From assembly GCF_003992255.1 (NCBI RefSeq), contig NZ_RQVA01000010.1, forward strand, positions 17,808 through 81,807: a stretch of 64,000 nt of DNA. Direction: 5' to 3'. This stretch comes from F0422 sp003992255 (lineage in GTDB: Bacteria > Bacillota > Negativicutes > Veillonellales > Veillonellaceae). Of the stretch, positions 8,635 through 15,982 are shown piece after piece (position 1 is the stretch's first letter; each line of letters opens with the position of its first letter). A model generated the notes under the pieces. That model saw nothing but the letters and a program-made list of their open reading frames with translations, did no database searches and was not told where the DNA came from. A program made the position numbers and the translations under genes.

Positions 8635-9516
8635 ATGACACGAACAGTGGGTATTATAGGGTTAGGGTTGCTAGGGGCATCTCTAGCAAAAGCATTACGA
8701 GTATATACAACATATGATGTCATCGGTTACGCTAGGCGTCAAGAGATTTGTGATGTGGCTCTAGCCGAAGGCTGTGTATCGCAAGCTTTCACAATGGTGG
8801 AACCTGTTATTACGGGTGCAGATATCGTTGTGTTTGCCTTGCCTCCAGAAATGAATGGTCGTCTATTTGAAGAAGTGGCCCATTTATTTCGTCCGGGGCA
8901 AGTGGTGACCGATGTATCGAGTGCAAAAGATGAGTTTGCCAGTACCGTGTACGAGCATATTCCAGAAGGTGTTCATTTTGTATCGATTCATCCTATGGCG
9001 GGCTCCGAAAAAGGTGGCTATACAGAAGCTCACCAAGATTTGTTTCAGAAAATGGGGTGGATTGTCTTAGAGCATGAGGCACAATTAGCCTATGATGCTA
9101 CAGTGGCACGGGAGTTAGCTGACATGGGCCGTGCTGTGGGGTCTCGCATTGAATATGTGGAGATGGAGCACCATGATAAATATTTGGCCATGGTGAGTCA
9201 TATGCCACATATGTTGGCGTCGATTATGATTACTACAGCGGGTGGAGATGAACTGGGTGATAAGCGGATGAGTTTATCTGCTGGTGGCTTGCGGGATAGT
9301 ACGAGAACGGCTAGTGGGCTGCCTAGTATGTGGCAGGAAATTATCTATGGAAATCGCATGAATGTGTTGAAAGCCATTGAAAATGTAGAGCAAGAATTAG
9401 CTACTGTAAAACAGTTGCTTCATGCTAATGACAATGGAGGTAGTTTAGGGCAGTACTTGGAGCGAGCGAAACAGATACGAGATCGCTTACCAAGCTTGAC
9501 TATCGATAAACAGTGA
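8635..9516 (+). CDS. tyrA: Prephenate dehydrogenase
   Basis: 293 residues. It catalyses NAD-dependent oxidative decarboxylation of prephenate to 4-hydroxyphenylpyruvate in tyrosine synthesis. The N-terminus is a Rossmann fold with GIIGLGLLGASLAKAL at residues 5-20. The middle has the family's DVSSAK, the substrate-site segment SIHPMAGSEKGGY with the catalytic His, and the HHDKYLAMVSHMPH stretch. No C-terminal ACT domain is present. GGAGG lies six bases before ATG 8635, so the longer reading from 8614 is unlikely. It is a single gene; the next one has its own promoter. Confidence 0.92.
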   Translation: MTRTVGIIGLGLLGASLAKALRVYTTYDVIGYARRQEICDVALAEGCVSQAFTMVEPVITGADIVVFALPPEMNGRLFEEVAHLFRPGQVVTDVSSAKDEFASTVYEHIPEGVHFVSIHPMAGSEKGGYTEAHQDLFQKMGWIVLEHEAQLAYDATVARELADMGRAVGSRIEYVEMEHHDKYLAMVSHMPHMLASIMITTAGGDELGDKRMSLSAGGLRDSTRTASGLPSMWQEIIYGNRMNVLKAIENVEQELATVKQLLHANDNGGSLGQYLERAKQIRDRLPSLTIDKQ

Positions 9517-9583
9517 TAGATAGCGTAGAGATGGTTGCATGGAGAATGCATATTGGCTAATATAATCAATATACAGTTTGTGA

Positions 9584-9589
9584 TATAAT
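9584..9589 (+). promoter_or_regulatory. -10 box upstream of the 9731 gene
   Basis: A perfect TATAAT in GTGATATAATAG, with no clear -35. It would start an mRNA with a leader of about 135 bases that contains the folded element at 9641-9689. Confidence 0.4.
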
Positions 9590-9640
9590 AGAAGTATATG
9601 CAATTAGGAGATGTAGTATAAGGTAGCATAGTATCTAACG

Positions 9641-9689
9641 CCCATAGGGGAGTCTTTTAGAATGGTTCTAGATGCCCTTGCCTTATGGG
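9641..9689 (+). promoter_or_regulatory. Folded leader element of unknown type
   Basis: CCCATAGGG pairs with CCTTATGGG, and an inner TAGAA pairs with TTCTA (a 49-base stem with internal loops). No T run follows, so it is not a simple terminator. I do not recognise a known riboswitch class. Confidence 0.35.
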
Positions 9690-9730
9690 GAAAAAGTATA
9701 TAGAGTGGATAGATAGAAAGGAGCAATAGT

Positions 9731-10144
9731 ATGATGGAAGTAGCGCAAACCATTGTGGATCAAGTGCTAGAGGAAGTACAAACTACAGAAGGGCCAGGGG
9801 TGGAGAATCCATTAGGCGTCGCTGAGCAGGCGTTACAAGAAACATTAGCTGCTAGTGTAATTCCTAGTGAGTATTGGAGTGAAATTATGTCCTGGATTTC
9901 TTCTACTGGATTAGATATAGTATATTTAGATAGTCATGATCGCATCGGTGCCTGGTGGGCAGCCAAAGAAGTTCGTTCTATGGGATATACGTTGAACTTT
10001 ACTAAATGTGGTAAGGTTCCCAGTGAATGGTTTCCAGATGGGGTTCATTGGGAAGAAGCCGAAGCAGAAGCTAGATATTGTTTAGTGGCTAGTTGGGAAT
10101 CTCTCGTATTAAATGGAGCTTTAGAAAAGAACGAATCATTATGA
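9731..10144 (+). CDS. Unknown acidic protein ahead of the MATE exporter
   Basis: 137 residues, acidic, with no signal peptide or membrane span. The first 60 residues look helical, and the second half is rich in Trp (MSWISS, IGAWWAAK, SEWFPDGVHWEE) with a single pair of cysteines (Cys-99 and Cys-118 region). No family is recognised. AAGGAG lies eight bases before ATG 9731, and a second ATG follows immediately. Its TGA overlaps the next gene's ATG (ATGA), so the two are translationally coupled and probably work together. Confidence 0.65.
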   Translation: MMEVAQTIVDQVLEEVQTTEGPGVENPLGVAEQALQETLAASVIPSEYWSEIMSWISSTGLDIVYLDSHDRIGAWWAAKEVRSMGYTLNFTKCGKVPSEWFPDGVHWEEAEAEARYCLVASWESLVLNGALEKNESL

Positions 10145-11484
10145 AAGTAACAAAAGATATATCCTTGTCGGTAGGGGCACTGAGTATCCCTATCTTTATA
10201 GAATTATTTTTGCAAATGCTACTGGGGAATGTAGACCAATTCATGCTCAGTCATTATGCAGAAACAGCGGTGGCAGCCGTAGCCAATGCGAACCAGATTA
10301 TTAACGTTATCTTGTTTTTGCTCATTGTGATGAGTACAGCCACAACCATTTTGATCGCCCAATACTTAGGGGCGAAACGACCAGATAAAATTGATGAAGT
10401 CTACACCATAAGTATTGTGTTTCATACATTGTTCAGTGTCGTTGCTGGTGCAGTGGTGATACTTTTTCATGAGACGCTCTGCCAGTGGTTAGGTGTACCA
10501 CCAGAGATTCTGCAAGAAACCAGCTTGTATATGAATATTGTAGCAGCCAGTATTCCTATCACTGGAATTTATACGACTTATGTGGCTGTATTCCGTGGGC
10601 ATTCCATGCCGCGCATCGCCATGTGGATTGCCCTTGTCATGAACGTAGTTCATATCATTTTGAACTATGCGCTTATTTACGGATGGGGTCCAATACCAAG
10701 CATGGGTGTCCTAGGTGTATCCTTGTCGACAGTGATTAGCAAGGCATTGGGACTAGGTTTTATTATTTGGTGCCATCAATCTTTACTAACGGCTCGTCTG
10801 AAAGTTGAATATATACGGCCATTCCGATGGGATACATTGAGACAATTGCTCTTTATTTCTGTTCCATCTGGAGGCGAAACATTGTCCTATCAAATGTCAC
10901 AGACTGTGATTATGAAAATGATCAACCTCATGGGGCTCGTAGTGATTACTACGAAGGTATATGTATATATCATTGCTACCTTCTGTTACATGTATACCAT
11001 TGCGTTGGCCAATGCAGCACAAATTGTGGTGGGATTCCTCATGGGGGCAAAACGAGAAGAAGAAGTGTCGCGTCGAGTATGGATGACCACAGCAGCAGGT
11101 GTTTCTATTGGTGTGGGATTGAGTACGTTCTTTTACTTTGCTTGTGAACCAGTGATGCGTCTTGTGACGGATAATCAAGAGATCATTAAGTTGGCAAAAG
11201 ATGTGTTGTTTATTGAAATATTTTTGGAAATTGGCCGTGGTGCTAACATTGTGTTGGTACAGTGTTTGCAAGCAGCGGGAGATATTCGTATCCCAGTGTT
11301 CGTAGGCGTCTTTGGTATGTGGATCTTTGCGGTAACCTTATCATACTACTTTGGCATCGTCCTTGGTTGGGGACTAGTTGGCGTATGGGTAGCTATGGCT
11401 ATCGATGAGATCATACGGGCACTTATATTTGTGTGGCGGTGGCAGTCAAACAAATGGAAAGGTCGTTCGCTCATATCGGTTTAA
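10141..11484 (+). CDS. MATE family efflux transporter
   Basis: 447 residues with about 12 membrane spans in two six-span halves. The start LSVGALSIPIFIELFLQMLLGNVDQFMLSHY is the usual first span and the D-containing loop of the family; the half-way repeat begins LLFISVPSGGETLSYQMS. It would export drugs or metabolites using an Na+ or H+ gradient. The ATG at 10141 overlaps the previous stop by four bases and lacks a strong ribosome site of its own, which fits coupling. The longer reading from 10093 would begin inside the previous gene. A family B hairpin terminates it. Confidence 0.9.
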   Translation: MKVTKDISLSVGALSIPIFIELFLQMLLGNVDQFMLSHYAETAVAAVANANQIINVILFLLIVMSTATTILIAQYLGAKRPDKIDEVYTISIVFHTLFSVVAGAVVILFHETLCQWLGVPPEILQETSLYMNIVAASIPITGIYTTYVAVFRGHSMPRIAMWIALVMNVVHIILNYALIYGWGPIPSMGVLGVSLSTVISKALGLGFIIWCHQSLLTARLKVEYIRPFRWDTLRQLLFISVPSGGETLSYQMSQTVIMKMINLMGLVVITTKVYVYIIATFCYMYTIALANAAQIVVGFLMGAKREEEVSRRVWMTTAAGVSIGVGLSTFFYFACEPVMRLVTDNQEIIKLAKDVLFIEIFLEIGRGANIVLVQCLQAAGDIRIPVFVGVFGMWIFAVTLSYYFGIVLGWGLVGVWVAMAIDEIIRALIFVWRWQSNKWKGRSLISV

Positions 11485-11510
11485 ATTCCATATCGTAAAA
11501 GTATGTGAGT

Positions 11511-11576
11511 GAAGTCCGCACACATTCCTAGAAAACTGCCCTACGTGAAAGTTTTTACGGAATGTATGCGGACTTC
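11511..11576 (+). repeat. Long hairpin repeat, family B copy 1; terminator of the MATE gene
   Basis: GAAGTCCGCA and ACATTCC pair with GGAATGT and TGCGGACTTC, followed by TTTATAAT. The tip holds AAAACTGCCCTACGTGAAAG with AAAACT able to pair with AGTTTT. The same tip recurs at 11.63 kb and, inverted, at 12.43 kb. Confidence 0.75.
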
Positions 11577-11603
11577 TTTATAATAAATTGGCTAATAGAA
11601 ATT

Positions 11604-11765
11604 AACCCACTCCGAGCACTATAGCGACCTAGGGACTGCCCTGCGTGAAAGTTTTGACGAAACACACGGGGGCTCCTTGGCGTTTATCAGTGAGGGGAAT
11701 TTAAACCACTCTGAGTAGGGGGCGACCTAGGGGGGAAGAGTGTGGTTTGGGCCCCGGAGTGGTTT
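11604..11765 (+). repeat. Degenerate repeat block with a second family B core
   Basis: The core CTGCCCTGCGTGAAAGTTTT lies at 11636-11655 without clean flanking stems. Two related segments follow each other (CACTCCGAGC...GCGACCTAGGG near 11610 and CACTCTGAGT...GCGACCTAGGG near 11707). AAACCACTC (11703-11711) pairs with GAGTGGTTT (11757-11765), just before the promoter of the toxin-antitoxin pair. Confidence 0.5.
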
Positions 11766-11767
11766 TC

Positions 11768-11795
11768 TTGACAGGTAATTTATATATGATATAAT
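11768..11795 (+). promoter_or_regulatory. Strong promoter of the RelB/RelE-type pair
   Basis: Perfect TTGACA (11768-11773), 16 bases, perfect TATAAT (11790-11795). Confidence 0.85.
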
Positions 11796-11821
11796 GTAAG
11801 TAATGTATTACATGTATTACA
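11795..11821 (+). promoter_or_regulatory. Likely autoregulatory operator
   Basis: TGTAA and TTACA frame a palindromic stretch built from GTAATGTATTAC and a further GTATTAC copy. It lies directly downstream of the -10 box, where the ribbon-helix-helix antitoxin would bind and repress its own promoter. Position and symmetry are seen; binding is inferred. Confidence 0.6.
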
Positions 11822-11837
11822 AAAAGGAGGGAGATTT

Positions 11838-12065
11838 ATGGCGACTACTATTTCTTTACGTTTATCTGAAGATGAGAGTCAAATGATTCAAGCGTATGTT
11901 GCTGCTAATAACTTAAATGTATCTTCCTTTATTCGTAATCTAGTGCTAGATACGATTGAGGATGAATTACAAATTAATGAGGAACGCATTTTAAAGGCAA
12001 GACGAGACCTTCATAATGAAAAAGTTTACGATCATGAAGAGGTTTGGAAGGAGCTTGGTATCTAG
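11838..12065 (+). CDS. Ribbon-helix-helix antitoxin (RelB/DinJ-like)
   Basis: 75 residues. The N-terminal strand TTISLRLSEDES followed by two helices (IQAYVAANNLNVSSFIRNLVLDTIEDE) is the ribbon-helix-helix DNA-binding fold. The C-terminal third (INEERILKARRDLHNEKVYDHEEVWKELGI, residues 46-75) should be the toxin-wrapping tail. GGAGG precedes the ATG. The stop codon overlaps the GTG start of the toxin by one base. It neutralises the partner and, with it, represses the promoter; the operator palindrome upstream supports this. Confidence 0.85.
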   Translation: MATTISLRLSEDESQMIQAYVAANNLNVSSFIRNLVLDTIEDELQINEERILKARRDLHNEKVYDHEEVWKELGI

Positions 12066-12334
12066 TGTTTTCGGTTAAATTTTCAGAACATGCTATAAAG
12101 CAAATTAAAAAGTTAGACCAATCTATAGCAAGGATGATAAAACATTGGGTTTTGAAATATTTAGTAGGTACATTAGACCCTAGAATCCACGGAAAAATGC
12201 TAACAGGAAATCTTTCTGGAGTATGGCGATATAGAGTAGGTGATTATCGACTATTTGCCGAAATTAATGACAAAGAAGTTACTATTTTTATAGTAGAAGT
12301 AGCACATAGACGTGAGGTATATAAAAATAAGTAA
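12065..12334 (+). CDS. RelE/ParE superfamily toxin
   Basis: 89 residues from GTG 12065: FSVKFSEHAIKQIKKLDQSIARMI, then the WRYRVGDYRLFAEI strand pair and a C-terminal EVAHRREVYK. These are the usual RelE-fold parts: helices, a central Arg-rich sheet (R-x-G-x-Y-R) and the HR-x-x-YK end of mRNA-cleaving RelE/YoeB-type toxins. The GTG overlaps the antitoxin stop (TAGTG) and has AAGGAG 12 bases upstream. A TTG at 12044 would give seven more residues and is less likely, since the shorter form matches the family length. Ribosome-dependent mRNA cleavage is inferred from the family. Confidence 0.85.
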   Translation: MFSVKFSEHAIKQIKKLDQSIARMIKHWVLKYLVGTLDPRIHGKMLTGNLSGVWRYRVGDYRLFAEINDKEVTIFIVEVAHRREVYKNK

Positions 12335-12361
12335 CATCTTTTCCCCACCCTATTTTCCCTA

Positions 12362-12507
12362 GGTCTGTTTCAATTTTTATATCTTCATTAGTATTATCGT
12401 ATGAGAAGCCCCACTATGTATCTTTAAAACTTTCACGAAGGGCAGTTTTTAAGATACATAGTGGGGCTTTCAGTGTATATAATAAGAATATAAAATTGAA
12501 ACTGACC
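12362..12507 (-). repeat. Nested palindrome with an inverted family B core
   Basis: The outer arms GGTCTGTTTCAATTTT (12362) and AAAATTGAAACTGACC (end 12507) enclose an inner, nearly perfect stem: AAGCCCCACTATGTATCTT (12406-12424) with AAGATACATAGTGGGGCTT. The tip, read on the minus strand, is AAAACTGCCCTTCGTGAAAG, the same core as at 11.5 kb. The inner stem ends in CTTTC on the plus strand and may terminate the toxin-antitoxin transcript. Confidence 0.7.
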
Positions 12508-12595
12508 GAAAAATACTTTATAATGGAATCATCTTGGCATAGTCTAGGGCTATGCTTTTTTGTATTCTTATGATGGGTTTCACATAGGAGGACGT

Positions 12596-13642
12596 ATGAG
12601 TTTATATGAAAGTACGTTGGCACGGATTGTGCCACGGAATAAAGAGATTGAACGCGCAATTGGGGAACAGTGGAGTAATGGGACTCCATATGGTTCGTAT
12701 GGTAAGTTAGCGACGATGGTAGAGCATTATGCGGCGGCGACGAATCAACCAAATCCAATGGCTCCTAAGCCTTGTATGATCATCGCCTCTGGTGACCACG
12801 GTGTGGCAAAAATCGGTGTCAGCGCCTACCCACAAGAGGTAACGGTGCATATGACCATGAACTACTTGATTCCAAAAGGAGCGGCAGCCAATGCGTTGGC
12901 AAATTATTGTGGCGCTCAAATTGAAGTCATCGACGTAGGGGTGGCGGCGGATATGTCTGCTGTGCCAGGTTTACACCATCGCAAGGTAATGCCAAATGGT
13001 ACGAATAACATGCTAGAAGAGCCGGCTATGCCTATGGACAAAGCTATTGAAGCCGTTGAGGTGGGCATTGCTTTCGTAGAAGAGAAGGTGAAAGAAGGTT
13101 TTAATACTTTCCTAGTGGGTGAAATGGGCATTGGTAACACTACATCCAGTGCGGTGATCACAGCGAAGTTCTCCGGACTTTCAGCGGACGAAGCAACGGG
13201 ACGAGGCACGAATATTTCAGACGAACGATTAAAAGTAAAACAAAAGGTCGTTTACGATGCTCTCGTAAAATATGCAGATATCCCAGCCACAGATGGATTG
13301 GGCATTTTATCGGCCGTAGGGGGATTAGAGTTCGCTTGCTTAGTAGGTGTTATCCTTGGGGCGGCGGCGAATCATGCATTGGTGGTCATCGACGGGTTCA
13401 ATACGACCGCTTGCGCCCTCATTGCGCATGCCATGAATCCGCATACTATGGATTACGTGATGGCATCCCATTTGTCTGCTGAAAAAGCTCACAAAGATGC
13501 GTTGAAAACATTGGGCCTCGAAGCCTATGTAGACCTTGGATTCTGCTTGGGTGAGGCCACTGGCGGATCCATGCAAATGCAAATGTTGAACTTAGCTGTG
13601 GACATGTTCCACGAAGTTGCAGGAGGTGAGCACCATGCGTAA
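12596..13642 (+). CDS. arsA: CobT-type base phosphoribosyltransferase, ArsA-like
   Basis: 348 residues. The family moves phosphoribose from nicotinate mononucleotide to the lower-ligand base of a cobamide (B12-like cofactor). Canonical motifs are kept: ASGDHGVAKIGVSAYPQEVT near residue 65, GEMGIGNTTSSA near residue 180 and LGEATGGSMQM near residue 325, which carry the two catalytic-site glutamates of Salmonella CobT. AGGAGG is four bases before ATG 12596. It overlaps a degenerate paralogue by eight bases. Tandem CobT paralogues are the pattern of ArsAB in Sporomusa ovata, which attaches phenol or p-cresol. That specificity is an inference here; plain CobT is the alternative. Confidence 0.8.
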   Translation: MSLYESTLARIVPRNKEIERAIGEQWSNGTPYGSYGKLATMVEHYAAATNQPNPMAPKPCMIIASGDHGVAKIGVSAYPQEVTVHMTMNYLIPKGAAANALANYCGAQIEVIDVGVAADMSAVPGLHHRKVMPNGTNNMLEEPAMPMDKAIEAVEVGIAFVEEKVKEGFNTFLVGEMGIGNTTSSAVITAKFSGLSADEATGRGTNISDERLKVKQKVVYDALVKYADIPATDGLGILSAVGGLEFACLVGVILGAAANHALVVIDGFNTTACALIAHAMNPHTMDYVMASHLSAEKAHKDALKTLGLEAYVDLGFCLGEATGGSMQMQMLNLAVDMFHEVAGGEHHA

Positions 13643-14699
13643 TTTTGTCATCGAACCATTGCACAAACCGTCCATGGAGGAATGTCGTTTGCGCATCGAC
13701 AACCTAACAAAACCATTGTATTCCTTGGCGCGCTTAGAAGGGATTACAGAACGTATCGCAGGGATTCTGAAAAATGAAAAACCAAACCATCTTCGTCATG
13801 CTGTTGTTATCGCAGGAGCTGATATCGCTGTAGATGGACCACAAAACCAAACACATGGCGTAGAAAGTTTGAAAGCTATGGAACGATTGGCATCTGGTCA
13901 CTCTGCAACTCATGGAGCTGCGAAGAAAATCGGGGCAGATGTATTTTTAGTGGATGCAGGTTTAGAATTGGATACCAATCACATTGAAGGCGTACGCCAA
14001 CATAAATTAGCGAAAGGGTCTAAGTTTTTCCGCATGCATGCGGCTCTGACACCTGACATCGTAGAACAAGGTCTAGAAGTAGGTTTTGCCTTAGCTGATG
14101 AATTGAGTGAAAAAGGCTACCAGACTATCGGTATCGGTACTGTCGGTGAAAGAAGTTTACTTTCAGCGTTGGCGGTCACAGCAGCCATCACAGGATACCC
14201 AATGGCAGAATTGTTGACAGAGAATAATTGCACTTTGAGCATCCAAGAAAAGGCGAAACAATTGACGGCGAGCTTAGCAGAACATCAATTGCCTAGCCAA
14301 GACGGCGTGCATGTATTGGCTACCGTAGGATCTCCAGACGTGGTGGTCTTAACAGGACTCATCCTAGGGGCGGCTAGCCATCGTATGGCGGTGGTCTTCG
14401 ATACCGCAGAAACAGGAGCAGCCGTATTAGCTGCGAAATGCATCAATGAAGCGGTTATGGATTACGTATTTCCTTCTGTCCATACAGGAGAACCAGTGCA
14501 AACAGCACAAATGAAATACTTAGGAATCAAGCCACATCTGTTCTATGGCTTTGAAATGGACGAGGCATTAGGCTCCACCATGGGGCTATCCGTTCTAGAT
14601 GCGGGCATGTATATGCTAAATGATATGAAAACATTTGGTGAAGCTAGTGTAAATGTAGCTGTTGATGGACCAGGATCTGAACGGCAAGATGGAAGGTAA
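13635..14699 (+). CDS. arsB: Divergent CobT paralogue, ArsB-like partner
   Basis: 354 residues, clearly homologous to its neighbour over the full length but altered in active-site motifs. GDHGVA is replaced by GADIAVDG, GEMGIGNTT by GTVGERSLL, and GEATGG by MDEALGST (one Glu kept). This fits a heterodimer in which only one subunit carries the full site, as for ArsAB of Sporomusa ovata. GGAGG lies before ATG 13635, inside the end of the first gene, so the pair is coupled. No other cobamide genes and no B12 riboswitch are visible nearby. Confidence 0.75.
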   Translation: MRNFVIEPLHKPSMEECRLRIDNLTKPLYSLARLEGITERIAGILKNEKPNHLRHAVVIAGADIAVDGPQNQTHGVESLKAMERLASGHSATHGAAKKIGADVFLVDAGLELDTNHIEGVRQHKLAKGSKFFRMHAALTPDIVEQGLEVGFALADELSEKGYQTIGIGTVGERSLLSALAVTAAITGYPMAELLTENNCTLSIQEKAKQLTASLAEHQLPSQDGVHVLATVGSPDVVVLTGLILGAASHRMAVVFDTAETGAAVLAAKCINEAVMDYVFPSVHTGEPVQTAQMKYLGIKPHLFYGFEMDEALGSTMGLSVLDAGMYMLNDMKTFGEASVNVAVDGPGSERQDGR

Positions 14700-14751
14700 G
14701 TATTGTTACTTTCAAAATGTGTAGATAGACAATTCATATGTGGGGATAGGA

Positions 14752-15123
14752 ATGGAAAATAAAAAGCTACTAGTAGATACCTTGGAGTTAATACATAAAT
14801 TGGATGCATCAGTGGAACGATACAAAGGCCGAGATGAACACGGCGAATTACTGACTGATGATAGATGTATGGATGAGATGGTAGAAGATGGAATTGCTTG
14901 CAAATTGCAATTCGTTGGAAAATATCTAACCAGAACGTCAGAAGAGTTTAAAATGAAACATCAAGACGTACCTTGGAATCTGATTGCTGCCATTCCCTAT
15001 CTTGTTTCCTATGAATACAAATTTGGTAAAAGACCAGTTTGGAATCTCTATTATGAGACACTGCCGGAAATTAAAGAACTGGTTATAGCCATATTGAAAG
15101 AGGAATATGGAGATCTATGTTAA
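14752..15123 (+). CDS. HepT-like (DUF86) protein with a lost RNase motif
   Basis: 123 residues, mostly helical. The end of the protein, VPWNLIAAIPYLVSYEY...LPEIKELV, lines up with the HepT pattern P-W-x-x-I-x-x-x-R-N-x-L-V-H-x-Y...LPELK. The catalytic RN and H of the HEPN RNase site (R-x4-6-H) read IP and S here, so cleavage is unlikely. The usual partner, an MNT nucleotidyltransferase antitoxin gene, is absent. Start: ATG 14752 with GGGGATAGG upstream; GTG 14740 is an alternative. It follows the CobT pair by 52 bases. It may be a decayed toxin or a protein re-used as a binding partner. Family assignment is by motif only. Confidence 0.55.
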   Translation: MENKKLLVDTLELIHKLDASVERYKGRDEHGELLTDDRCMDEMVEDGIACKLQFVGKYLTRTSEEFKMKHQDVPWNLIAAIPYLVSYEYKFGKRPVWNLYYETLPEIKELVIAILKEEYGDLC

Positions 15124-15128
15124 AGGAT

Positions 15129-15210
15129 GTGGACATCTCAAAAAAATCAGATTTTTTGAGATATCCACAGGTCTCAACGCAAAAAATTATGAAAATTTGA
15201 GATGTCCACA
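15129..15210 (+). repeat. Three-arm alternative hairpin
   Basis: GTGGACATCTCAAA (15129) can pair with TTTGAGATATCCAC (15155-15168) or equally with TTTGAGATGTCCAC (15196-15209). The two pairings exclude each other. It follows the HepT-like gene directly. Confidence 0.6.
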
Positions 15211-15244
15211 CCCTATCATGTGTTTGTAAGAAATAATAGTAAAG

Positions 15245-15287
15245 GTTGTAGCGAAATATATGTATTATATATCGCTACAACTTTTTT
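15245..15287 (+). terminator. Terminator before the first tRNA cluster
   Basis: GTTGTAGCGA...TCGCTACAAC with an inner AT-rich stem, followed by TTTTTT. Confidence 0.85.
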
Positions 15288-15378
15288 GAACGGTGGATCG
15301 TAGAGAGATATATCTTCTGCTTGTAATGGAAAAATGGTCACAGGCTGTTTTTAGCTCAAAAAATAATTTAAAAAGTTG

Positions 15379-15408
15379 TTGACAAATAATAAAAGATTTT
15401 GGTATTAT
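15379..15408 (+). promoter_or_regulatory. Promoter of the tRNA cluster
   Basis: Perfect TTGACA (15379-15384), 18 bases, TATTAT (15403-15408), about 35 bases before tRNA-Gly. Confidence 0.7.
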
Positions 15409-15451
15409 AAGTGAGCAGTCGCAACAAAGAAGAAACAAGGATTGCATACAT

Positions 15452-15526
15452 GCGGAAATAGCTCAGCGGTAGAGCACCGCCTTGCCAAGGCGGGGGTCGC
15501 GAGTTCGAATCTCGTTTTCCGCTCCA
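15452..15526 (+). tRNA. tRNA-Gly (GCC)
   Basis: A full cloverleaf: acceptor GCGGAAA/TTTCCGC, anticodon stem CCGCC/GGCGG around TTGCCAA, and CCA encoded. First of five tRNAs on one transcript. Confidence 0.97.
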
Positions 15527-15536
15527 GTTTGTTCAT

Positions 15537-15612
15537 TCCTCGATAGCTCAGCAGGTAGAGCAATCGGCTGTTAACCGATCGGTCGTAGGTTCGAGTCCTA
15601 CTCGAGGAGCCA
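15537..15612 (+). tRNA. tRNA-Asn (GTT)
   Basis: Acceptor TCCTCGA/TCGAGGA, anticodon loop CTGTTAA, T-loop TTCGAGT, CCA encoded. Confidence 0.97.
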
Positions 15613-15639
15613 ACTTACTTTCGGTTAGTACACTATCAT

Positions 15640-15715
15640 GACCCACTAGCTCAGTTGGCAGAGCACCTGACTTTTAATCAGGGTGTCCCGCGTTCGAGTC
15701 GCGGGTGGGTCACCA
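15640..15715 (+). tRNA. tRNA-Lys (TTT)
   Basis: Acceptor GACCCAC/GTGGGTC, anticodon loop CTTTTAA, CCA encoded. Confidence 0.97.
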
Positions 15716-15727
15716 CTTACACAACAT

Positions 15728-15802
15728 GGCCCGTTGGTCAAGCGGTTAAGACACCGCCCTTTCACGGCGGTATCGGGGGTTCGATTCCCCCACGGGTCAC
15801 CA
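15728..15802 (+). tRNA. tRNA-Glu (TTC)
   Basis: Acceptor GGCCCGT/ACGGGTC, anticodon stem CCGCC/GGCGG around CTTTCAC, CCA encoded. Confidence 0.97.
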
Positions 15803-15805
15803 TAT

Positions 15806-15881
<76 letters not shown>

Positions 15882-15886
15882 CACTA

Positions 15887-15914
15887 GGAACTATCTTCGG
15901 ATAGTTCCTTTTTT
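15887..15914 (+). terminator. Terminator of the tRNA cluster
   Basis: GGAACTATC-TTCG-GATAGTTCC followed by seven T, a textbook stem with a UUCG loop. Confidence 0.95.
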
Positions 15915-15982
15915 TGTGTTCTCCAAATACAATGTGTTATAATAAAACAATATACATAGATTTATGAATCGGAGGAATCGCT

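Noticed and set aside
12335..12595. A B12 riboswitch upstream of the CobT pair
   Set aside because: No B12-box-like core or multi-stem leader is visible. The space is filled by the nested palindrome and a short promoter region.
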